Source: Parafrigoribacterium mesophilum
Lineage (GTDB): Bacteria; Actinomycetota; Actinomycetes; Actinomycetales; Microbacteriaceae
Length of the DNA: 64,000 nt
Assembly (NCBI RefSeq): GCF_039652555.1
Contig: NZ_JBDJAF010000007.1
Location: 1 to 64,000 of the forward strand
Reading direction: 5' to 3'
In this document: in pieces, positions 8,526 through 18,052 of the stretch
How the letters are laid out: each line of letters begins with the position of its first letter
Position numbering within the stretch: the stretch's first letter is position 1
Program-made: the position numbers and the translations under genes
Notes under the pieces: model-generated
Told to the model about the DNA's origin: nothing
Database searches by the model: none
Seen by the model: only the letters and a program-made list of their open reading frames with translations

Positions 8526-8774
8526 GGTAATCGAGAAGTCCCTGACCGCGATCCACTGAGCAAACAGATGCAGGCCACGCCCGTACCGACCCCCGCGACA
8601 GCGGCGAATACCGGTCGTGCGGGAAGGGGCTCGATCCGGTCCCTTGCCGATCGTCTCGCTTTCAGATCCACCACACCATTTGCAGATCGAGGACAGAGCG
8701 TGTCGGGTTGATGCCGCGGAGGTCTCTGCCGCGCACCTTCAAGTCGTGGATGAGGTTCAGGCGGAGGCCGTCCG

Positions 8775-11700
8775 GTGACGGTGTCGATGCGGGTGATGTC
8801 GGCGGGCGACGGATACAAGTACTTGCTGAAGTCGGTGGCTGCCGGTGACGGCGATCGAGACCTGTCGACGCCGTTGATCCGCTACTACGCGGAGACGGGC
8901 ACGCCTCCGGGGTTCTGGCTTGGTGAGGGTGTCCGCTCCCTCGGGCAGGGGGAGCTGGAGCCGGGCGATGCGGTGAGTGAGGCGCAGCTTCAGCTCCTGC
9001 TTGGTATGGGCCGTGACCCGATCACGGGCGCTCCGTTGGGGCGGGCGTTCCCGGCCTACAGGAGCGTCGCTGAGCGTATCCGTGACCGTGTGGCGGGGTT
9101 CGATGCCGGCCTCTCGGTCGATGAGCGGGCCGCTGCGGTGACTGCGATCGAGGCTGGGGAAGCAGGCAACACCCCGCGTCGGGCCGTTGCTGGGTATGAC
9201 TACACGTTCAGCGTGCCGAAGTCCGTGTCGGTGCTGTGGGGGTTGGCCAACGCGGACACGCAATCCTTAATCGCAACGGCGCATCACCAGGCGGTTGCTG
9301 ACGTGGTTGGGCTGATGGAGCGGGAGGTTGCAGCGACGCGCACCGGTGTCTCGGCGGGCGATGGGGCGGTGGCGCAGGTGGAGGTGACTGGGTTGATCGC
9401 GATGGGATACGACCACTACGACTCGCGTGCCGGCGACCCGCAGTTGCACACGCACGTCGTCATCTCCAACAAGGTCCGTACCGTCTACGACGAGGGTTGG
9501 CGGTCGTTGGATGGGCGGCCGATGCACGCCGCGGTACACGCACTGTCGGCACACTACAACGCGGTCCTCGCCGATCACCTCACGCGCGTGCTTGGCGTCG
9601 GGTGGGAGCGGCGTGACCGGGGCCGGGACCGGACCCTGGCGTGGGAGATCGCCCGCGTCCCCGAGGAGCTGATCGAGGAGTTCTCCTCCCGGTCGCGCGA
9701 CATCAACGTCGAGGCCGACCGGCTGATCGATAAGCACGTGGCCGAACACGGTCGCCGGCCGGCGGGGGAGACGATCGTGAAGCTGCGGGCGCAGGCCACC
9801 CTGTCCACCCGCCCGGCGAAGCAGGTTCGCTCGTTGGCGGAGCTGACCGCGGAGTGGCGGAAACGAGCAGCCGACACGCTCGGGACGGATGCCGCAACCT
9901 GGGTGACGACGGTACTCAGCGAGAGCGAAGGGCGCGCACTACTGCACGCCGGCGAGGTGCCGCTGGGTGTCGTCGCCGAACTGGGGCGTGTGGTCGTTGC
10001 GGTGGTGGGGGAGAAGCAGTCGACTTGGCGGCGCTGGAACCTTCATGCCGAGGCGTCCCGGCAGACGATGGGCTGGCGGTTCGCTACCACGCAGGATCGG
10101 GAGGCGATCGTCGGCATGATCACGGATGCCGCCGAGTCCGCGTCGTTGCGGCTCACGCCACCGGAGCTTGCCAGCTCACCCTCGGTGTTTCAGCGCGGGG
10201 ACGGCACCAGCGTGTTCCGGCCGAAGAACTCCGTCGTGTTTTCCTCCGAGAAGTTGCTGGCTGCGGAGGATCGGTTGCTCAAGCTGTCCCGCACGACGGA
10301 TGCGCCGACCGTTGGTGTCGAGGTGATCGAGCGCATCGCTCACCGCCGCGACACTTCGGGCCGGAGGCTCGCTGCAGACCAGGCGGCGGCCCTAGCGATG
10401 GTCGCCGCCTCCGGCCGTACCCTCGATCTGCTGGTCGGGCCGGCCGGGGCGGGCAAGACGACGGCGATGAACGCGCTGCGCCGAGCGTGGGAATCTCAAC
10501 ATGGTGAAGGGTCGGTGATCGGGCTGGCTCCATCCGCGGCAGCCGCGCAGGTGCTTGCCGAAGACCTCGGCATTGCCACCGAGAACACCGCGATGTGGAT
10601 CACTCGACAGAGCCACGGCCAAATCGCGTTTCATGCGGGGCAGCTGGTGATCGTGGACGAGGCATCCCTGGCCGGGACGTTCACCCTCGACACGATCACC
10701 GCCCACGCCGCCAAGGCAGGCGCAAAGGTTCTACTGATCGGGGACTGGGCACAATTGGATGCCGTGGACGCTGGTGGGTCATTCGGGATGCTGGTGCGGG
10801 ACCGTGATCATGCCCCCGAGTTGGTCGACATTCACCGGTTCCGCCACGAGTGGGAGAAGACCGCCTCCCGGCAACTGCGGATCGGCGATGCGGCCGTGAT
10901 CGACACCTACCAGGAGCAGGGCCGGATTCGCGAAGGCGAGTCCGAGGCGATGCTGGATGCCGCCTACACCGCGTGGCGGGCCGACCTCGCCCAAGGGTTG
11001 GCCTCGGTCATGATCGCCGAAACCCACGACATCGTCACCGCACTGAACAACAGGGCCAGGCTCGACCGGATCATCGAAGGAACCGTCGCAACGGCTGGCG
11101 CCGTTCGGCTGCACGACGGCACCGAGGCATCCGCCGGCGACCTCGTCGTCACCCGCCACAACGACCGGCGCCTGCGCGCCTGCCGCGGATTCGTGAAGAA
11201 CGGCGACCGCTGGACCATCACCGCAACCGGCCGCGACGGGTCCGCGACCCTGCGCCGAGCCGGACACCGGTTCGGCGCCTCCGCCACCCTGCCCGCCAGC
11301 TACGTCGCCGACGAACTCGACCTCGGGTACGCGCTGACCGCCCACCGCGCGCAAGGCTCCACCGTCGACACCGCGCATGCGATCGTGCAAAGCACGGCCA
11401 TGACCAGAGAGGCGTTCTACGTCGCGATGACCCGCGGCCGCCAGGCGAACACCGCATACGTGGCGACCGATCACCCCGACGACACCCACGCGCACCCGCA
11501 TCCCGACGATCAGGCGAGCAGCACCGCGCGGGCGGTTCTGTCCGGGGTGCTCCAGCACGTCGGTGCCGAGCCATCCGGGCACGAGACCATCCGCGCCGAG
11601 CACGAAGCCTGGTCGAACATCGCCCAACTCGCCGCCGAGTACGAGACCATCGCCGCAGCCGCGCAACGCGACCGCTGGATCCACCTCGTCCAGCACGCGG

Positions 11701-12332
11701 GACTGACCGAACGGCAGGTCAGCCAGGTCATCGAGTCGCCAGCGTTCAGGCCGCTCACCGCAGCGTTACGCCGAGCCGAAGCCTTCCGTCATGATGTCGA
11801 TGTGCTGCTGCCACGGCTGGTCGCAGCGCGGGGTTTCGAGGACGCGGACGACATCGCCGCCGTCCTGCACCATCGCCTTGCGAAGTCAACAAGCAGGCGT
11901 ACCGGCAGCAGCCGAGGCACTCCCGCTCCGCGCCTCATTGCCGGCCTGATCCCCGAAGCGACTGGGTCGATGAGCGACGAGATGCGTCAAGCCCTCGCCG
12001 AACGGCAGCGGCTCATCGAGCAGCGCGCCACCGCGCTGGCCCAGGCAGCCGTCGAGGAACGTGCCGCATGGATGGTCCGGCTCGGGCAGCCGTCCCGCGA
12101 CCGCCGGTCTCAAGCGACCTGGACACATCACGTGCGGACAATCGTCGCCTACCGCGACCGCTACCAAGTTACCGCCGCCACTAATCCGCTCGGCGCGCCA
12201 GCTGACGGTGTAGCGCAGCGGCTCGACCGCGCCCGCGCCGAAACCGCACTCACCTGCGCGCGACAACTCGAACCCAAGACCGCACTGCAGATGCCGTCGT
12301 CTGTGCGTCGCCAACCCGATCTGCGTCTGTGA
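8775..12332 (+). CDS. MobF-family conjugative relaxase-helicase (TrwC/TraI type)
   Basis: This 1185-residue protein nicks the transfer origin and unwinds DNA for conjugative transfer. The N-terminal relaxase has tandem tyrosines Y37-Y38 in 'LIRYYAETGTPPG' and the metal-binding histidines H225 and H227 in 'DPQLHTHVV'. The helicase part has Walker A GPAGAGKTT (555-563), Walker B 'LVIVDEASLAG', and a RecD/UvrD-like end 'LGYALTAHRAQGSTVD' and 'EAFYVAMTRGRQ'. GTG 8775 is used; ATG 8787 also gives a normal MobF N terminus. No coupling protein or secretion genes adjoin it, so the island is probably mobilized in trans. An origin of transfer is likely nearby, but I could not pinpoint it. Confidence 0.92.
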   Translation: MTVSMRVMSAGDGYKYLLKSVAAGDGDRDLSTPLIRYYAETGTPPGFWLGEGVRSLGQGELEPGDAVSEAQLQLLLGMGRDPITGAPLGRAFPAYRSVAERIRDRVAGFDAGLSVDERAAAVTAIEAGEAGNTPRRAVAGYDYTFSVPKSVSVLWGLANADTQSLIATAHHQAVADVVGLMEREVAATRTGVSAGDGAVAQVEVTGLIAMGYDHYDSRAGDPQLHTHVVISNKVRTVYDEGWRSLDGRPMHAAVHALSAHYNAVLADHLTRVLGVGWERRDRGRDRTLAWEIARVPEELIEEFSSRSRDINVEADRLIDKHVAEHGRRPAGETIVKLRAQATLSTRPAKQVRSLAELTAEWRKRAADTLGTDAATWVTTVLSESEGRALLHAGEVPLGVVAELGRVVVAVVGEKQSTWRRWNLHAEASRQTMGWRFATTQDREAIVGMITDAAESASLRLTPPELASSPSVFQRGDGTSVFRPKNSVVFSSEKLLAAEDRLLKLSRTTDAPTVGVEVIERIAHRRDTSGRRLAADQAAALAMVAASGRTLDLLVGPAGAGKTTAMNALRRAWESQHGEGSVIGLAPSAAAAQVLAEDLGIATENTAMWITRQSHGQIAFHAGQLVIVDEASLAGTFTLDTITAHAAKAGAKVLLIGDWAQLDAVDAGGSFGMLVRDRDHAPELVDIHRFRHEWEKTASRQLRIGDAAVIDTYQEQGRIREGESEAMLDAAYTAWRADLAQGLASVMIAETHDIVTALNNRARLDRIIEGTVATAGAVRLHDGTEASAGDLVVTRHNDRRLRACRGFVKNGDRWTITATGRDGSATLRRAGHRFGASATLPASYVADELDLGYALTAHRAQGSTVDTAHAIVQSTAMTREAFYVAMTRGRQANTAYVATDHPDDTHAHPHPDDQASSTARAVLSGVLQHVGAEPSGHETIRAEHEAWSNIAQLAAEYETIAAAAQRDRWIHLVQHAGLTERQVSQVIESPAFRPLTAALRRAEAFRHDVDVLLPRLVAARGFEDADDIAAVLHHRLAKSTSRRTGSSRGTPAPRLIAGLIPEATGSMSDEMRQALAERQRLIEQRATALAQAAVEERAAWMVRLGQPSRDRRSQATWTHHVRTIVAYRDRYQVTAATNPLGAPADGVAQRLDRARAETALTCARQLEPKTALQMPSSVRRQPDLRL

Positions 12333-12774
12333 TCGACAGGTTCTACTTTCATAGGTTTGCTGAGCCTTTGCGCCAGCTGAGTCGCCCGAACTTCTGCCCG
12401 AGCCTCCTGATAACCGTCTTTACGCCGCTCATCAACTTCAGCGCGCGCCCATCCAGCCCTGATCTCTGAGCTGCCGCCCGGAGACAACGGAGGGGGCGCT
12501 GCTATCCGGAGTCCGCGAGCGCAACGTCTGTCATGGCTCAGTCAAGGCACATGAAAAGGTCTCATACGCTTCGAGATTTGCGCCCAGCGCCTCGCGACGA
12601 TCGCGGGAACAGGTAGGTCCGTTGATCGGGCGCTCAAGGTTCAGGGAGCTGCGCCGAGCAAGCCAGTCGCCCGACGCGCCTCGATGTCATATGGATACGT
12701 GACAAGCCATCGGTACGCTCGGAGTTGGAGTCAGGTTCCGTCTCGGAGTCAGCCTTCACATCGAAAGGAACGCC
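12333..12774. other. Intergenic region between relaxase and defence block
   Basis: There is no supported gene. A minus-strand reading at about 12340-12487 ('AEVDERRKDGYQEARAEVRA') looks protein-like but has no clear start signal or known domain. The promoter for the rightward block should lie in the last 200 bases; a GAAAGGAA ribosome-binding site precedes 12775. Confidence 0.5.
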
Positions 12775-15700
12775 GTGCGTCTAGAAGATATCGTCGCCCC
12801 GGCGGGGTTGGCAGGCATCGTACCCGGCCGTCCGGTGACGGTGCTGGCGGCATGGATGCACGGCCCGAACGCGGTTGAGGTCACCTACCGAGACGACAAC
12901 GGTGACCTCGGCCAGATCGTCCTCTACCGGGCCGACGAGTCGAGGATCGAGCCGCATCTCAACAGCGGGCGTCCATTCGATGCCGACCCGCGGAACTTCC
13001 GCCTTGCCGCCGAGGCGCAACGCATCATGCTCGCGGCTCTGCATGACCCCATGCTCGCGGTGGCGACGAGCGCTGTGCAGCCTCTGCCCCACCAGATCCG
13101 TGCGGTGTACGGCGAGATGCTGCCCCGCACGCCGCTTCGGTTCTTGCTGGCCGACGATCCCGGTGCCGGGAAGACGATCATGGCGGGCCTCTACATCAAG
13201 GAGCTGATTCTCCGTGAGGACGTGCGCACCTGTCTGGTAGTGGCGCCAGGCGGTCTGGTCGAGCAATGGCAGGACGAGCTTGCGCTGAAGTTCGGGCTGG
13301 AGTTCGAGATCCTTGGCCCGGGCGCTGAGGACACCGTTCCCGGAAGGACCGTCTTCGACCAGAAGCCGCTGCTCATCGCGCGAATGGATCAGCTCGCGCG
13401 CAACGAGGTGCTGCTCGATGAGTTGGAGCAGGCCGAGTTCGATCTGGTTGTGGTCGACGAGGCGCACCGAATGAGCGCGAGTTGGTTCAGTGGCGAGCTG
13501 AAGGCATCCAAGCGATTCCAGCTCGGCGAGCTGCTGAGCGAGCGCGCCAGGCACTTCCTGCTGATGACCGCAACCCCGCATAACGGCAAGGATGAGGACT
13601 TTCAGACCTTCCTTTCGCTGCTCGATCGCGACAGGTTCGTCGGGCCCGGCGGCAGGGACGCCCATTCGGGAACCGCCGATGGCCTGATGCGCCGGATGGT
13701 GAAGGAGCGCCTGGTGACGTTTGAGGGGCGGCCGCTGTTTCCTGAGCGGATCGCCGAGACCGCCGCATACCGACTCTCGCCGGACGAGCAGTACCTCTAC
13801 GAGGAGGTCACCGAGTACGTCCGCAACGGGATGAACCTCGCCGACCGACTGGAAGGCAAGCGGAAGAACACCGTAGGCTTCGCCCTCACCGTTCTGCAAC
13901 GCCGACTTGCGTCCAGCCCGGAGGCGATCTACCAGTCGTTGCGGCGACGCACTGATCGGTTGGAGCGGCTGCGCGCCGACCTGATCGATGGCATCCTCGA
14001 CGCGCCGCCGACGGACACGCCCGCGTCGCTGCTGGAGGACGATCCCGACATCGATGAACTCGACGCCGCCGAGCTGGAGGAGGCCGAGAATGAGCTCGTC
14101 GACGCTGCGACCGCGGCGCGCACCGCGGCGGAGCTGGAGACGGAGATCCTCGACCTGCGGAGGCTCACCGAGATCGCCCGCAAACTTCTCACCAGCCAGC
14201 AGGACGTGAAGTGGCGGGAGCTACGCGGTGTGATCGACAGCCATGTTCTTGCCCACGCCGATGGCACCCCGCGTAAGCTCATCGTCTTCACCGAGCACCG
14301 CGACACCTTGAACTACCTCGATCGCCGCATCGGGCAGTTGCTCGGCAAGCGTGATGCCGTCGTCGTCATCCACGGCGCAGTCCCGCGATACGAGCGTCGC
14401 CGCATCACCGCCGAGTTCACTGCGAACGCCGACGTGCAGATTTTGCTCGCCACGGATGCCGCGGGCGAGGGCCTGAACCTCCAGGCGGCGCACCTCATGG
14501 TCAACTACGACCTGCCGTGGAACCCAAACCGCATCGAGCAGCGCTTCGGCCGTATCCACCGGATCGGCCAGACCGAGGTGTGCCGGCTGTGGAACCTCGT
14601 CGCCGAAGACACCCGCGAGGGTGACGTGTTCATCCGCTTGCTCGACAAGATTGAGGAGCAGCGCGCTGCCTATGGCGGCGAGATCTTCAACGTACTCGGG
14701 ACCTCCCTCGGAGAATTGTCGCTCACCAAAGTACTGCGCGAAGCGATCCGCTATGGCGAACAGCCCGAGGTCAAAGCCCGAATGTGGGAGGTCATCGACG
14801 AGAGTGTCTCCGCTGGCCTCCAAGAGCTGCTCGACGACAAAGCCCTCGCCAACGAAGCCCTCGCACCGAACGACCTGGAGACGCTGCGCCGCGAGATGGA
14901 TGACGCCAAGGCAAAGCGTCTCCAGCCACACTTCATCCGCGACGCATTCCTCGAAGCGTTCGATCGAGTAGGCGGCCGCATCGAGCGGCGCGAGAAGGGT
15001 CGCTACGAGATCACCCACGTTCCTGCCGCGGTACGCGAACGCGCGGGGCGAGCGCCGATTGCGCGACGTTACGAGCGCATCACATTCGATGTGGACACCG
15101 TCGACGTCCACGGTGCCCCGCGCGCCGAGCTCCTCGCACCGGGCCACTCGCTACATGATGCCGTGCTGCACCTCGTTATCGACCAGTACGGCTCAATGCT
15201 CGACCGGGGCACAGTGCTGAAATCCGACACGGTGCTCGAGCCGACGCTGCTGATCGGCGTTGTCAACGAAGTAAAAGACGCCACAGGCGCAACCGTCAGC
15301 AAGCGCTTCGGCTACTCGTTTGTTGGCGAAGACGGTATTGCGCATGAGGCCGGCCCTGCCCCTTACCTCGATTTCGGGCCCGCCGACGACGCGCAACGGC
15401 AGTCCGCAGCAGGACTGCCATGGCTGGCGCAGCGCGAGCACGATGCCGTTTCCTGGGTGATCGCCGAGCAACTCCCGACCTTCGCCAACGAAGTCACCGT
15501 CCGTCGCACGGCGGAGTTTGAGCGCGTTCGCGAGCGCGTTATCACGCGACTCACTGGCGAGGTCAACCGTCTATACACCAAGGCGTTGAAGACTGACGCG
15601 GACGCCGCGGCAGGCAAGAAGGTCCGGTACTCTAGCGAGACCCTACGGCGTCGTGCCGAGGACCTCGAGCAGCGCCGCGTGACCCGTCTTGCGCTCATCG

Positions 15701-16206
15701 ATCGCCAGCTCGCGATGTCGCCCGTCCCCCCGAGGATTACGGCCATCGCGCTCGTAGTGCCCCAGATTGAAGTGGAAGCCTCGCGCGACCCGAGCGTGTC
15801 AGCAGTCGCCCGCGCTGCTGTCGAGCGCCGCGGCGTCGACGCAGTACTCGCCGCCGAACGCGCGCTGGGACGTTTCCCTGAGGAGCAGGCGCATAACAAC
15901 CCTGGTTTCGATGTCCTCTCGCGCGCTGTTGAGAGCCCCGATCTCCGAATCGAAGTCAAGGCTCGTATCGAAGGTTCGGACACATTCACTATCACCCGCA
16001 CCGAGGTGCTCACCGCGCTCAACGCCGCGCCCGACCACAGGCTCGCCCTCGTGAGGGTCAGCGCTGGTGACTCCCACCTCGACCAGGTGCGCTATATCGG
16101 CAACGCCTTCCAGGGGGTTGAACCTGCCTGGCTCACCGACTTCGATGTGGTCTCCCAGAACCTTTCCTGGAACGACTGGTGGGCGCGCGGAACCGAGCCG
16201 TTCTGA
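12775..16206 (+). CDS. DEAH/SNF2-like helicase with C-terminal DUF3883-like domain
   Basis: A 1143-residue superfamily 2 ATPase resembling DISARM DrmD and related defence helicases. Walker A ADDPGAGKT is at 126-134, DEAH at 228-231, motif III 'LLMTATPHNGK' follows, and the C-terminal RecA domain has 'LIVFTEHRDTLNYL' (about 502) and motif VI 'IEQRFGRIHRIGQ' (about 589). An acidic helical insert ('EDDPDIDELDAAELEEAENE') lies between the RecA lobes. The C terminus ('NPGFDVLSR', then E1060-V-K1062) matches DUF3883, a nuclease-like fold often fused to defence helicases. It starts at GTG and is the first gene of the rightward cluster. It probably translocates on DNA during restriction of foreign DNA (inference). 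Confidence 0.85.
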   Translation: MRLEDIVAPAGLAGIVPGRPVTVLAAWMHGPNAVEVTYRDDNGDLGQIVLYRADESRIEPHLNSGRPFDADPRNFRLAAEAQRIMLAALHDPMLAVATSAVQPLPHQIRAVYGEMLPRTPLRFLLADDPGAGKTIMAGLYIKELILREDVRTCLVVAPGGLVEQWQDELALKFGLEFEILGPGAEDTVPGRTVFDQKPLLIARMDQLARNEVLLDELEQAEFDLVVVDEAHRMSASWFSGELKASKRFQLGELLSERARHFLLMTATPHNGKDEDFQTFLSLLDRDRFVGPGGRDAHSGTADGLMRRMVKERLVTFEGRPLFPERIAETAAYRLSPDEQYLYEEVTEYVRNGMNLADRLEGKRKNTVGFALTVLQRRLASSPEAIYQSLRRRTDRLERLRADLIDGILDAPPTDTPASLLEDDPDIDELDAAELEEAENELVDAATAARTAAELETEILDLRRLTEIARKLLTSQQDVKWRELRGVIDSHVLAHADGTPRKLIVFTEHRDTLNYLDRRIGQLLGKRDAVVVIHGAVPRYERRRITAEFTANADVQILLATDAAGEGLNLQAAHLMVNYDLPWNPNRIEQRFGRIHRIGQTEVCRLWNLVAEDTREGDVFIRLLDKIEEQRAAYGGEIFNVLGTSLGELSLTKVLREAIRYGEQPEVKARMWEVIDESVSAGLQELLDDKALANEALAPNDLETLRREMDDAKAKRLQPHFIRDAFLEAFDRVGGRIERREKGRYEITHVPAAVRERAGRAPIARRYERITFDVDTVDVHGAPRAELLAPGHSLHDAVLHLVIDQYGSMLDRGTVLKSDTVLEPTLLIGVVNEVKDATGATVSKRFGYSFVGEDGIAHEAGPAPYLDFGPADDAQRQSAAGLPWLAQREHDAVSWVIAEQLPTFANEVTVRRTAEFERVRERVITRLTGEVNRLYTKALKTDADAAAGKKVRYSSETLRRRAEDLEQRRVTRLALIDRQLAMSPVPPRITAIALVVPQIEVEASRDPSVSAVARAAVERRGVDAVLAAERALGRFPEEQAHNNPGFDVLSRAVESPDLRIEVKARIEGSDTFTITRTEVLTALNAAPDHRLALVRVSAGDSHLDQVRYIGNAFQGVEPAWLTDFDVVSQNLSWNDWWARGTEPF

Positions 16207-16309
16207 CGCAGAGTCGCTCACCGCGGAGCCGAAGGTTCCGGCGTGCTTGCCTCGGTACTTGCCCAGTCATCGCTAAGGTGAGAGAACGTAGCGTATCGAA
16301 GGGGATTCC

Positions 16310-17920
16310 ATGGCGAGCCAGCGCCTCACAGTGTTCTTATTGACGGAAGACGTGCGTGTGCCGAACGATGCTCTGGATGCGGCTCGCGAGAAGCCTTATT
16401 CGGAGCAAGAGCTCCCCGCCACCGTCGGATTCGAGGGTGCGTTTTACTCGAAGTACAACCCACCGAAGTTCCCAGAATGGGTTAAGTACGTAACCCCAGT
16501 GCTTGGCTCCGACCTCGACGCCAAAACGGCGTCAGCATCAGGGCTTCTCATTATCAAGGCCGTCAACCGATACTTTGCGCTGAGCTTTGGGTTCGGCCGC
16601 AGCTTTCTCGATCCCTCGAAGATCGAGCGTCGCTTCGGACTCAAAGTCGCACTGAACCGTATCGACGCGCAACAGATTCGCAGCCTAGACACCAAAACGT
16701 TCGAGGACATGGTGGTGTCGAAAACCACGCAAACAAGCAAGAACGCGGAACTAGCCAACTTCGGTGTCGATGCTGCACGGGACCTACTGAGAGCTGTCAC
16801 GGGGAAGCCGTCGGACAAGTCACTCGGTCGGACGATCTCCGGTTCGGATGCGCTTGTCCTCACGACGAAACGCTCGGTGAAAGAATTGCCCGACCTTCTC
16901 GCGGAGCTTCTGGTGGCCTATGAGGATGACGCCTACAAGGCCCGGTTCGAGTGGATCGACCACCTTGCGGAGGTGAAAGACCCAACCAACATCAGAGCCC
17001 TCGATGCCCAACTCGTCAAGCAGCTTCAAGTAGGAGATACAGCGAGAACTCACTTGGCGATGCCGGAGAACTTCGGATGGGATGAGATTTCCGGCTTCAA
17101 GATCGACGGAGCTGGCCGGACAGAGTTCGACGACCTCGACCTTGATGAATACCTCGAAGCCCTGGGCGACAAGCGAAACGACCTTACCGTCGAACAGCTC
17201 AAGTCCCACAAAGTCAAGGTCGGCTGGATCAGGTCAGGCAACTTTGACGCTCGCTGGAGCGTGTACAACGCTCTCGTCTCCGAACAGCACGTCGACCAAA
17301 AGTTGTTCGCACTGATCGAGGGCCGGTGGTTCGAAATCGCCGAAACACTGGTTGCAGAGGTTGACAGCTATCTCGAATCCCTGCCTGTTGCAGAGACCAC
17401 TCTTCCCTCCGCGATCAAGAACGAGAGCGAGGGGACCTACAACGCCCGCGTTGCCGAACTGTCGACCGACCTGCTACTGCTCGACAAGAAACTTGTGCGT
17501 GCGCAGGATGCCGCAACTTCTATCGAGTTCTGCGATCTGCTCTCGTCCGGCTCAGAACTGATACATGTCAAGAGGAAGTCCCGGTCAGCGACCCTCAGCC
17601 ACCTCTTTGCGCAGGGCAACGTCTCGGCGAACACTCTGATCGGAGATGGCCCATTCCGCGACGCCGTGAGAGCGCGCCTCGGGCAGGCCGCAGGAGACGA
17701 CGCCGCCCGCTGGCTCGACCTGATACCAGGGTCAGACTCCCAGCCAGACCGTTCCCGCTACACCGTGCACTTTGCGGTTCTAACGAACTCAAAGGGAACG
17801 GGAACTGATTGGCTACCGTTCTTCAGCAAACTGAATCTGATGCAGACTGCAAAGCAGATTCAGAGCCTCGGCCCAGCCGTCGTTATATCTCGGGTGCCGG
17901 TCGATGCGACGACGGCGTAA
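16310..17920 (+). CDS. DUF6119/TIGR04141-like sporadically distributed protein
   Basis: A 536-residue protein. The N terminus 'QRLTVFLLTEDVRVPNDAL', the conserved 'LLIIKAVNRYFALSFGFGRS' and the following 'ERRFGLKVALNRID' match my memory of the TIGR04141 (DUF6119) family, found sporadically on mobile elements and in defence islands. Later conserved blocks include 'LIHVKRKSRSATLSHLFAQG' and 'VHFAVLTN' near the end. A Lys/Arg-rich strand near 'ELIHVKRKS' recalls the E-x-K segment of nuclease folds, but I cannot show catalytic residues. It sits 103 bases after the helicase with its own GAAGGGGA ribosome-binding site. It is not a usual member of the helicase-methylase-ATPase module, which makes its position notable. 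Confidence 0.7.
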   Translation: MASQRLTVFLLTEDVRVPNDALDAAREKPYSEQELPATVGFEGAFYSKYNPPKFPEWVKYVTPVLGSDLDAKTASASGLLIIKAVNRYFALSFGFGRSFLDPSKIERRFGLKVALNRIDAQQIRSLDTKTFEDMVVSKTTQTSKNAELANFGVDAARDLLRAVTGKPSDKSLGRTISGSDALVLTTKRSVKELPDLLAELLVAYEDDAYKARFEWIDHLAEVKDPTNIRALDAQLVKQLQVGDTARTHLAMPENFGWDEISGFKIDGAGRTEFDDLDLDEYLEALGDKRNDLTVEQLKSHKVKVGWIRSGNFDARWSVYNALVSEQHVDQKLFALIEGRWFEIAETLVAEVDSYLESLPVAETTLPSAIKNESEGTYNARVAELSTDLLLLDKKLVRAQDAATSIEFCDLLSSGSELIHVKRKSRSATLSHLFAQGNVSANTLIGDGPFRDAVRARLGQAAGDDAARWLDLIPGSDSQPDRSRYTVHFAVLTNSKGTGTDWLPFFSKLNLMQTAKQIQSLGPAVVISRVPVDATTA

Positions 17921-18052
17921 CCGCTCTAGCGCAGTAGAGCGGGTCGGTGGGCCGCGAGCCTCGTCGACGAGCTGTTCAAGGGCTGACGGGCCTCGCGGGT
18001 AGGCTCGAACCCGCGGCCTGATCGGCCAAGAGGTACGCCCGAGAGGAACCGA

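Noticed and set aside
12161..12487. 108-aa minus-strand reading after the relaxase
   Set aside because: Mostly antisense to the relaxase 3' end; the unique part has protein-like composition but no start signal or known family.
17930..18045. tRNA-like fragment with GTTCGAGCC on the minus strand before the methylase gene
   Set aside because: The stem around it leaves a 10-base loop and no acceptor or anticodon arms can be built, so it is not a tRNA.
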